NCBI GenBank assembly: GCA_034509735.1
Contig: JACGWO010000001.1
Location: 36,459,966 to 36,523,965, forward strand
DNA length: 64,000 nucleotides
Source: Sesamum alatum
Taxonomy: Eukaryota > Streptophyta > Magnoliopsida > Lamiales > Pedaliaceae
Reading direction: 5' to 3'
Of the stretch, positions 44,670-54,291 are shown one piece after another. Below the pieces are notes generated by a model. That model ran no database searches and was not told the DNA's origin. It was given only the letters and a program-made list of their open reading frames with translations. The translations under genes were made by a program, and so were the position numbers. Positions within the stretch are counted from its first letter, which is position 1. Every line of letters begins with the position of its first letter.

Positions 44670-45195
44670 ACGATAAGTTGGTCAAAGGAGGGTGGGAGTG
44701 ACTGAAGGATCACATCTATGTACGTTTCATTATCGAGAGCCCGGTTCGGTGTATAGGCCTAGGGTTTATGTGCGTTATAAGCATGAAACGTGATATTGGC
44801 ATGTTTTATATTAAATCTTGATTGTTCTTGATTTTAAGCATGTCGATTTTATTGCTTTTGATTCGTGTGAATTTATGAATGTTGGTAATTTTCTGTTTTT
44901 CTTGGGAAACGGGGTGGAAAATTGAACGAAAAACGAGAAATGACGCAGCCGGCCAGCCGGAGGGCTGGCCGCGCGCAGCCGCACGCTGCCGGCAGGGCAG
45001 ACGTGCGCAGGCAAGGGAGGGCTGCGCGCGCCCGCCCAGCCGGTTGCGCAGGGGCAGCGCGCAGCCAGGAAGGCTGCGCGCAGGCGCGCGCGCAAGGCCG
45101 CGCGTCTGCGAGTCCGCGCGCGGACGGGCTCTGGGCAGCGCCGTCAGGCGCGCGCGCACGCAGACGAAGGAATCTGCGAGCGCGCGCCCGGCAGG
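44670..45195 (+). other. Second copia leader fused to the B LTR, with an inverted gag splinter
   Basis: 44671-44737 is the reverse complement of a gag segment (66 of 68 bases match 39249-39316 by eye). It replaces the first bases of the primer-binding site, and the leader resumes at AGAGCCCGGTTCGGTG (44736-), as in copy A after its primer-binding site. A GC-rich block (44940-45195) follows and the leader stops there. ORFs of 94-180 codons in this block are GC-composition artefacts. Confidence 0.8.
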
Positions 45196-45202
45196 CGTGC
45201 CT

Positions 45203-47065
45203 AGTGGTGGAATTCCTCCGACTCCACGTATTTCTCCTTAAAGTCATGCCACACACGGTCCAAGTATGCCTTGCCAACGTCAGACTTCAGGAAAGTCTTC
45301 CCCGAGGTAATCTCCCGGTTGAAGCTTTCCTTCCACTTGAGTTGTTCAGCGGAAGCAGTCTTGAGCTCCTCTTGACAGCGGTCCAAGTTTTTTTCGAGTG
45401 TCTCCAAAGGCGTCCTTCAGGCGGTCAATCTCCTTCTCATGGTTATTCAACCGCAGCTCAGTAGCTTCTGCTAAGTTGATAACCTAAAAAGGATATACCT
45501 TAATTAGACAAGTGAGGACAGAAAATGAAGAATCAACAAAAAATTATAAACAACATACCCTGGCAGCTTCGCCTTGCATAAGACGAGTGAGGGTGACTGT
45601 GGGGAGGGCGCCAAGTAGCGTCACATCGTAGGGACTCACTAGCTCCCTGGATTTTTTATGAGCAAGGTCCACGTCAGCTACGTCTCAAAAAGAAGAGATA
45701 TCTCCCTGCCTGTTCGTCCCATAGGTGAAGAGACCTTTTCCTGCTCCATGACGAGGAGGCCCTGCTTCGCCTTTCCGGGGGCGTTTGGAGGCGTTGCCTT
45801 TAGGAGGGGGGAGGAGCGCCCCTCGTGATGAGTTGAGGGCCCCGGGGGATCCCGGGCCCGGGCAGAAGGTGAGCGCCGACGACTGCTTTCTCCCCTCCTT
45901 GGAGGGGGGGGGGGAGGAGGATGACGGGACCTTGAGCCACTCTCTTTGTCACGGAAATGGTGGACATCGTGGAGGGAGATCTTCTTTCCTCATACAAACA
46001 AGTCAACACAGGAAAAAGTGAGAAAACGTCGAAAATTTTTTACAAAGCAAGTAAAAGCAGAAAAGTTAAATACCAGTAGGCCCTAAAGTTTTGACGTCAA
46101 AGAGTTGGTCGAACAGCCCAACCCCGATGAAGGAGAGTCGAAGATCAGGAACGGGGTCGGGCACAAAACATGATTCCCCCCAAGGGGAAGTTAATCCCCA
46201 GGACAAGTCCTTTACAAATAAGAACTTCTCTTTCCAAGGACCCTTAGAAGAGACACCACCCTCAAGAATCTTGCAACTCCCCCGAGGATAGAAATAGAAG
46301 TAAGAGTCGTCGGGCACCTTCCTGACAGTGAATAAAGTATAAAAGGCTTCAAGAGACGGGGTCAAGCCGAACTCCTCAAAATGTTGAAGGAACCCCCTAA
46401 AACTTACAAGGGAGTTAGGTGTAAATTGACTAATGCTCAGGGTAGTACAGGTGATGATTTGGAGTAGCAGAGGATGAGGGAGGAGAGTGAAACCCGAGGA
46501 AAAGAATGATAAGTACACAGTAACGAACCCGTGAGGAGGAAACTTGATCCTATCATCAATACTAGGCAACAGGAGGGTGAATTCGGAAGAAGCGTTGGCC
46601 CTAGCTTCTAGGGAGCGGAATTCTTCAAAACTCACACGACTAAGGCAACTATCGACATCTATTATACGACAGCGAGATTTTGACTAGGGGGCCGAAGAGG
46701 ACTCAATTCCATCTAAACCAGAATTGACAAGATTAGTTGGAAGGGGAGATAAGAGTGGGGGAGTTTCTCGGGAACTTGACTCAAAGGAGGGATTTGGAGA
46801 AGGCGACGGACAAGTGGAAGGTTCCGAATCGCCTCAATCACCTCGTGATCAAAGTCCACGATATCCGGACCCATGGGAGAAGCTGAAAGAGGAGAGGAGT
46901 CTAGGCTTATAACCGGCACAGAAGGAGAAGGAAGAGGCGGCACCTTGGCCAGAATCTGGGCGAGGGCTCGCGCCCCGGCCAGACCTAGGCCGAGGCTCCT
47001 TGCCTCGGCTAGGGTCTGGCCGAGGCGCGCTGCCTCGGCCAGATTCAAGCCGAGGTGAGGCGCTG
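45203..47065 (-). pseudogene. Gypsy antisense ORF body (Transposase_28-like, putative gypsy-type)
   Basis: Reading right to left: an N-terminal stretch with imperfect 8-residue Leu/Ala/Gly repeats (47060-46930: NLAEAARLGQTLAEARSLGL) and a Pro/Ser-rich part, then after a stop a 189-codon frame (46635-46066) matching the plant family often labelled putative gypsy-type transposon: PPHGFVTVYLSFFSSGF, LTPNS-like QFTPNSLVSFRGFLQHFEEF, FYFYPRGSCKILEG, GPWKEKFLFV. A possible intron follows, then a Pro-rich low-complexity part (46009-45800), an intron-like gap near 45560-45480, and a coiled-coil-like tail (45470-45201: AEQLKWKESFN, GKAYLDRVWHDFKEKY). The C-terminus lies at 35453-35290 beyond copia B. 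Function of this ORF family is unknown. Confidence 0.65.
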
Positions 47066-47163
47066 TCACACCCCAAACAATAATACAATTTATTACCGCT
47101 TAACGTTACACATTAACAACATAACTTTTATAGATAACATGAACCAGTTCACAGTTGGTTATA

Positions 47164-47404
47164 TGGAAATTCGATTAGTGGCAGATGATCATCCCAGTTT
47201 CCTTTAAATTCCATAATGCAAGCTCTCATCATGTCTTCTAACGTCTGAATTGTCCTTTCTGATTGTCCATCAGTTTGAGGATGGAATGCTGTACTGAAGT
47301 GCAGTTTCGTACCTAGTGCCCTTTGCAAACTTCCCCAGAAATGTGAAGTAAATCGAGGATCTCTATCTGATACAATAGAGGTAGGCACCCCATGTAATCT
47401 CACA
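47164..47404 (-). pseudogene. Chromovirus integrase core fragment
   Basis: About 80 codons: [20 protein letters not shown] carries the second catalytic Asp region, and [20 protein letters not shown] carries the catalytic Glu (DGQSER). It ends [11 protein letters not shown] where it meets LTR sequence. The wording is typical of Tekay/Del chromovirus integrases, clearly different from the Tat-like gypsy at 34142. Confidence 0.88.
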
Positions 47405-47511
47405 ATTTCTGAAACATATAATCAGACTCATAATATAAGTTCTATCTATACGCTAATATAACTCTTCACAATCATCCCAGGGAATCTAATCCCTGCTCTG
47501 ATACCACTAAA

Positions 47512-49971
47512 TGTCACACCCCAAACAATAATACTATTTATTACCGCTTAATGTTACACATTCACAACATAACTTTTATAGATAACATGAACCAGTTCAC
47601 AGTTGGTTATATAACATACTCTATCAACTTAAATAGCAAAAGTATTTGCTCATCTATAACATTTATACATCTCGGTTTCACATATGGCAGCATAGACTAT
47701 TATAATATGTTCACAAGCCATCTTCACTTCTTATATGTTGTTAACAATCTCAAAATATCTGACTTCTATCCTATTGACTTGTGAGGAGAACACTGCATAC
47801 TGGCCCGACCTGACTTGCAAGCACAACGTAGACTTATTCCTCGAGAATGGACCGACCAAAATCTATGTCTGAAAAATGTTGCAGAGGAGTGAGCCTGCGA
47901 CTCAATAAGTAAATAACCGGCTCTGCTTATACATGCATAATGAATCCAGTTCAACAAAAATAGAAAATGAGCAAGTAATAACAAAGTCGTCAATTTACAT
48001 TCGAACACATCTCATTTTATTAACAATGTAATCATCTCACAACAAGACAAACAATCAAATTCTTCCTTTCCTAGTATGCTCACAAGATGGTGATATAGTG
48101 TCTTTCTCCACCCAACTCGTCTCACTATTCATCATATTATAGTTAAGTGAATTTTCCCTTTGTAAGCCACGAAGAGCCGCTGGTGCCATTGAATCATCGG
48201 GGCATTTATTTTTTTTCCACAAAGAGCCACCGAGACCAATATATCCACGAAGAGCACCGAGGCCAATATATCCACGAAGAGCCATAAAGGCCAATTTATC
48301 CACGAAGAGTCATCGGGGCCGTTAATTTTTTTCCACGAAGAGCCACCGAGACCAATAAAAGGGGTTTCACATACAAAGTCTATCTAGTTTCCTTAACTCC
48401 CTCATTTCCACATATCACTTCTCTTGTGAGCAACTAGTCAAGTAAGACCCCATATCAACACATATCTTCAATCACAGTATAAGCCAAAATGTCATGTAAC
48501 TCATGGTACATGCATAATATACTTTCTCTTCTTGCTTCCACAACTCATAATCATATACTTCATACAACAAAGTAATATGAATACAACAACACACATATAG
48601 ATCGTACTAATCAATCAGTTGCTCGTCACCGTGATCTGTCTCCTGAAAATGTTGACTTATAGGTCGTAGCTAATCAATCAGCTAGTCACCGTGATCTGTC
48701 TCCTGAAAATGTTGGCAAGGGATGAGCTACTTACTTAATAAGTATAGCTAATTGACTTATACATACACACGCATATACATAATAAAACGAATATCATACC
48801 ATACGACAAATATAAGAAATAACATATACCAACAACCATATATCAAATTACACACAATACTCTACTTTATTGTTTATTTCCTTAGGGCCCTGCTTACCCA
48901 TGCTGGAGTGCATCACTCAATGGTCTTTGCCGGCTATCATCCCCTCAATCATAATATCTCCCTTTTTTCTCCGGTACCACATAGCACACAGCTTGTATGA
49001 TACCCCATCATCACTGATACCACACAGCACACAGCTCGTATGATATCCCATCATCCATCATATCACACAACACACAGCTCATATAATATGTTACATTATC
49101 TCCCTTGATCAATGACAGCACACAGCTCGTCATTAATCATATCACCATAAGCCATTGAAGTATGCCCCCTAGTTAGGTAAGCCATCTCTTTATCTCACTT
49201 CATAATATTCTCATCAGATATTCTCATCACTCATCTTCATTCAACAATCAAATCTCCATCAATAACATCAACGTACAACTTCATTCAATAATCAAGTATA
49301 ATACATACCATTATCCTTCTAACTTCCATACACCATAACCACATAATGACAATTTCACAGTATAACAAGTAATCCAGATAAATAGCCATCGAGTCATAAT
49401 TTCGTATACATCACCAGAATATATTTTCATATACATAAACATATCATACACACACACACACACATATATATATATAAATTTAATTAACTATACTAACCTC
49501 CAACTCAAAAGATCTCGTTAATAGGAGAAACTGCTCAGCCCTCTACTCTACCTTCACGTCCTATTTCTCGTCTAAAGGTGTGCACCTTTTAGTGTGTGTG
49601 CAATGTGTGTTTTATGTTTCAAAGTGTGTGTTTTGTTTTTAAATGTGATTGATTACTTAAAAGGTAAGATAATAATATATATATATATATATATTATATG
49701 TGTAAAAGGGTAGGGGTAGGCAGCCATTTGTCGGCTAAAATAATATGTTCACCCTTTTTTTTTTATTTTTTATAATTTTATCGAAATTGCAATTTGATCC
49801 CCAACTTCTATATATTTATGTATTGACCACAAATATTTAATAAAGCTCCAATTTAGTCCCTTCAAGTTTTAATATATTTATAATTTCAACCTATACTTAT
49901 AATTAAATTAAATTTTCTTAATAATTACTAATTAATCTTTCAATTATGAATAAAATTCTATGGACGTCACA
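47512..49971 (-). repeat. Tekay-type LTR (2460 bp)
   Basis: Plus-strand ends TGTCACACC and GACGTCACA. It contains several internal tandem repeats: a CCACGAAGAGCCACCGAG-type array (48160-48360), a 58-bp duplication around ACCGTGATCTGTCTCCTGAA (48600-48715), and CACAGCACACAGCTCGTATG units (48975-49140). AC/AT microsatellites lie at 49450-49476 and 49675-49696. Old relatives lie at 17546 and 61707. Confidence 0.85.
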
Positions 49972-51514
49972 CGGCAGGCTAGGCTTGCTGGCCCGCTTGC
50001 GCTGACGGGCGCCGCCGACGGCGGCGGCCCTCCACCGTTTTGTGTTTTTCTTGTTCTTTAATTTTTTGGAATATTTTCTGATAAATTATTTTATTTATTT
50101 TTGCATGTTTTCTTGAAGACATTATTTGGAAAGTTATTTTATTTGTTTGTTTAGAATCTCAATATTTTAAGTACTTCCAAATAATGAGGAAAGATTTTCC
50201 TAAACAAAAAAAAGGGATTAGCAATATTACGCCAAGTTTACGTGCATCACTCGTTCTCTCATTTTGTTTTTATGTATGATGTGATTGGATATCATGGATT
50301 ATGTACATGTATTTATATGATTGGATATCATGTAATTATGTGCGTTGATTGAGAACGGATGATCACAAGCCCTAGACCGGATGTATGGTTTAAATTTATG
50401 TTAGGCCTGTGTGCCTCTTTTATTTTCTCCTCATCTCTTCTAGTTGCCTTGGAATAATAAGGCATTCCATCTCCCTCCAATTGTACTCCCCCGGGATTTC
50501 GCTAGGTGTTTTTTTTTTTTAAATTTGTAATGAGAGTAGTATAGTGATGAGGAATTATTTCATTTTAGTTCCCACGGTGGGGATGAAGGATGGCCCAAAT
50601 GGAGACCCAGAATGAGGAATCCAAGGCGTTCCATGGAGACCCGAAGGAGAAAGAGACCAAGGCCCATTAGTGTGTTGTTGAGTTGCTATTATTGAATGTA
50701 ATAGTATAGGACCAACCTTAAATTGACCATAGATCCACTGCGGGCTCAGTGGGTCGCATAGGATTCGGGCTTGTGATCATCCAACAGGGGCGTGCTAGGC
50801 GTTAATTTTGCATGTGGCTCTTATGGTGAATGAGTGGTTTATTTATCGTATTATTATTCTATGGCATGCAAACCTTTTATAAATGCATTATGTATGTATG
50901 TATGTGTGGGATCTCCGTCATTAGAACTCTCACTTGGTTAGACTAAGTTGAATATTATAACCTTCATAAATGGACTTGAACTCTCGGAGTTCGTCTATGC
51001 CTTCCATCCATGGCAAATTGAGGAAGCTAGTTTCAGTCAATAACGTGGTCTCACGAGTCGTGGCACGACTATCGTACTTAATAGAAGCTGCACGTTATCA
51101 TGAACGAGGAGTACACTGTTGTTACCTATCTCACGAGTCGTGGAGATAGCAGTGAGTTTATGAATCGGTTGATTGGATCGGGTCTAACACCCGAATAACG
51201 TGATTCGCTTGGAGTCCTCGGGATCACGTAAAAGGGTGAGGCAGTGATCTTGGGAATCTCGTGGAATGAGAATGGTATGGCATACCTCCCACAGGTTGTT
51301 TTCCATGCGAATCGTAAAAGCGGGGTATGGGGGAGATCGTTGTGCATCCCAAGCCCACTAGGAAAGGAGTTTCCCGAAAACAACATTGGAGAGTGTCGTG
51401 TTTTAATATAAATAGTGTGAGCATTAAATGACTAAAGTCCAAGCGTTTAATTTTATTAAAACTTTCAATTTCATTCTGCTAATTGTAGTTCTGTTCTTTA
51501 AATGTAAGTTTAAA
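49972..51514 (+). other. Copia C leader RNA region (5' end missing)
   Basis: Starts in the remnant of a GC-rich block (GGGCGCCGCCGACGGCGGCGG near 50010-50030), directly after the Tekay LTR. Carries the CCACTG-CGGGCT-CAGTGG hairpin (50735-50752) and SL1/SL2 (51038-51152). No LTR of its own is attached. Confidence 0.72.
51038..51152 (+). promoter_or_regulatory. Twin stem-loops SL1 and SL2, copia C leader
   Basis: SL1 arms CAATAACGTG and CACGACTATCG pair with two mismatches around GTCTCACGAGTCGTGG (51048-51063). SL2 can form CTATCT/AGATAG, where copies A and B have CTGTCT/AGGTAG or AGGTAC with G-U pairs. The loop core TCTCACGAGTCGTGG is unchanged (51129-51143). Confidence 0.5.
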
Positions 51515-52314
51515 ATGTCTAAGAACCCATTATCAACCATACTTGAGACAAACAAGTTTAATGGAACCAATTACAACGACTGGTTGCGTAATCTGAGGAT
51601 AGTCCTCGATTACGAGAACCAAGGCTATGTCATGGACGAGTCGTTTCCTAGGACCTTGCCGGAAGGATCCACGCCAGAAGAACGTGAGACATTCGAGACT
51701 TGGCATAAAGATAACCGGAGAGTCCGTAGCATCATACTTGCCTCTATGACGAATGAGATTCAAAAGTAGTATGAGAGGCTAGACGATGTCCCTTCCATTA
51801 TGGCTCACCTGAAGGATTGCTATGCTGTCCCGGACCGGCATACTAGGTATGTCGCAACAAAGGCGTTCTTTGGAACTAAAATGACCGAAGGGTCCTCTGT
51901 ACAAGAGCATGTGGTCAAGATGCTTACCTTGGTGGAAAAGCTCGAAGACCTCAAAACAGGGCTCGATAACGAGATGTACTTTGATGTGATCCTTCAGTTA
52001 CTCTCACCCTCCTTTGACTAATTCATTGTTAACTACACATGAATGCTCTTGAGAAGGGTATCCATGAGTTAATTAATATGCTGGTGCAATACGAGACAAC
52101 GACCAAAAAGTCTACGCCATCGGTGTTGTTTGGAGATGCTTCGACTTCCAAGATGAAAGGCAAGGGTGCCGGACGTTGAAAAAGGAAGAAGGGAAAGGGA
52201 AAAGCCGTCAAAGCAGCTACCAACACTAAGAGTGTTCCCATCGCCAAAGTGGGGAAAGGCAAAAGGCAAAAGGAAGGTTGACTCAAAGCAACAGTTGAGG
52301 GCAAATGACATATG
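51515..52314 (+). pseudogene. Copia C gag, truncated
   Basis: ATG at 51515 (MSKNPLSTILETNKFNGTNY). The gag core includes ETWHKDNRRVRSIILASMTN and FFGTKMTEGSSVQEH. A TAG after IQK (51766) and a TAA after SFD (52018) both replace Gln codons kept in copies B and F. A one-base loss follows at about 52040. The frame ends where the zinc knuckle should begin, interrupted by the LTR of copy D. Confidence 0.88.
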
Positions 52315-54291
52315 TGAAATCCTAGGAAAGGCCTGTGGACCGTCCTCGAAGGAGCGCGAATGTGGAAGCGCGGTATAATAAAGTTACAAGAATTTAAAAC
52401 ATGCCATAAACAAGAATTAAATATAAACGTTTAAGGGTGTTCCGTTGAACCTCCTAAGGCATTCGGTGTATCTCATTAAAAAAATAAATTTAGAAAATCA
52501 TGGAGGCTATAGGGTTGAAAAACCGGTACCAACAAAACGAGAAACCTACCCGGTTGTCGTTTTGTCTTCGAGCCGCTACTTGCGTTGTTCCCTGTTTTGA
52601 TCCAAGATCTCGTATTGAGACCCTCTAAATCATACACGCAATCCGCCCACGTATCTTGATCCTCGTGCTAGCAAAAAACCAAGTGTATATTATTTGGAGA
52701 GGACGGATCGATCAAACGCTATGAGTTAACGTGATCAACCCTCCTTAAGTTCAATTGTATGAAACAAAAGAACTAAGAATATTTCTTGGGAAAGAGGGAA
52801 ACTGGCCGAGAGGGAGAGGAGAGACGTGTGGTGCGTGTGTGTGTGATTCTTGAATATCATCATCTTTCCACAAGTGAAGGACTAGGAGTATATATAGAGG
52901 AGGAATCCATTCCTCTTCAAACTCCAACTCTTGGAAGACTATTTTGGCTAGGATTTTGACCTAGTTAATGTCTTAGTGAAAGTAGCTCTTTGATTTGGTC
53001 AAACCAATCCTAGCCATCCATCTCTCCTTTTAATCTCAACCATCCATTTATTTTATGGAATATTTAAATCTTATTTAAATAATCCATAGGGCAAGAAATA
53101 AATAAAATAAATAGTAATATTTATTTAAACCCATTTCAATAAATTCCAATAAATCCAATTCATTTGTGAAATTCCTTTTCGTCCAATTAAAGGAATTAAT
53201 TTTCCCAAGAAAAGAAAGATCCGATTAAATCTAATTTAATCATCCCAATCTCTCTCCAAATACTAATTCTAAATTAAATACGTTATGTGTGCGGATTGTG
53301 TGTGACTCTTTAGGTTCAACTTCAGCTAGACTTGGTCGAATTCCTAGAATCCGTCCGTTACCATGGGTGGCCGTCTAGCAACGGTTCATGCCCCTAGAGA
53401 CTAGGTGAATATGCGTGGGGGTGAACATTTAGGCTCTGCAGTACATTTATCCTTCTGCCTACGGTCTCACAACTTAGGGTCTGGGGCACGAAAACGTAGG
53501 TACCCATCTTGGACCTAAGTGTCGGCTTGTCCTACACTAAATGCTGCAGGGAATCCTTCCCTTCTGTTCAGTAACTGTGGCCACAGATTTAGGGACAAGA
53601 CTTAGAGCACAGTGAGACGCTACTGTCAGCGCTCTGACAGGAGACAGATCCTTTCTTGGAAACTACTGTCACGTTGCACATCATCACTGCACTAGATACG
53701 GCTTATGACTACTCAGTAAACTATGACTTGGTAATCTCTCACCATAGCTAAGATATAACCACGGTGTACAGTTAAACTCAGTAGTTCCTCAAGACCAAGG
53801 ATTAACCTGTACTGTTGGAGTCGGGAACTCAAGTCATACCTATCTAACCCTACTCAAGGTCCTCCGTAAGACGGTTCCCGCGAGTCACCTCAGTCAGCTG
53901 CTCCTTAGCAAGTTGACCCACTAACAATGCATAGACGAACCTCGTCACCCGTCGATGAAACACGACAGCAGATGCTTAGTGCAAGCCTCAAGTGGATTCT
54001 CGATACCCATTTTTCGAGATTCCTTGACTTGGAGATTTTCAGACTGATTCGGCAAAATTGATTTGATGAACCTACCTCCAAGCGTAGTTCCAGTTCCCGA
54101 AATGTTATCTTAGTCTGTGGGCTTTGTTTGTGCAGTGAACAGTTATAAAGCAGTAAAGTGAACACAGATAAAGTATGAGCCAGATGAACATCATTTTCTT
54201 ATTCATCAAGGTTTATTAAAACTCTGAAATTGTTCAAACATAGGTTACAATTCGCTTCATAAAGTTGGCTTCATGGTCACCTATTCTAATA
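52315..54291 (-). repeat. Copia D 3' LTR
   Basis: In minus sense it starts TATTAGAATAGG (one change from TGTTAG) at 54291 and ends near 52315. Contains CTGTGGCCACAG (53575-53586), the block shared by all related LTRs (53353-53394), GACCTAGT/GGCTAGG inverted repeats (52930-52975) and a TATATATA box near 52887. It is more diverged from A and B than those are within each pair. Confidence 0.85.

Larger units (their letters stand above)
18870..47065 (+). mobile_element. Large Tat-like Ty3/gypsy element, split by nested copia insertions
   Basis: One gypsy element can be followed in order: 5' LTR (18870-19244), primer-binding site, gag N-terminus (to 19710), [copia A], gag remainder, protease, reverse transcriptase, RNase H, integrase (29585-34930), a 3' non-coding repeat block, then an ORF in antisense (35290-35453, [copia B and extra leader], 45203-47065). 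gag-pol order PR-RT-RH-INT defines gypsy. The antisense ORF downstream of pol is known from Tat-lineage elements. Its 3' LTR is missing: a Tekay remnant replaces what follows at 47066. Confidence 0.8.
47066..49971 (-). mobile_element. Tekay-type chromovirus remnant, internally deleted
   Basis: Minus-strand order: complete LTR (49971 to 47512), primer-binding site TGGTATCAGAGCAGGG (about 47507-47490), about 80 bp of leader, an integrase scrap (47404-47164), then only the last 98 bp of the other LTR (47163-47066). Nearly all of gag-pol is gone. The neighbouring 5-bp flanks (GGCGC and CGGCA) do not match, so the block was rearranged after insertion. Confidence 0.82.

Noticed and set aside
44806..45464. 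Frames of 94-180 codons on both strands rich in Ala, Arg and Pro
   Set aside because: Overlapping frames over a GC-rich leader block; composition artefact. Only the 45201-45407 minus part belongs to the gypsy antisense ORF.
49450..49700. AC/AT runs in the Tekay LTR as a functional element
   Set aside because: Ordinary microsatellites without further support.
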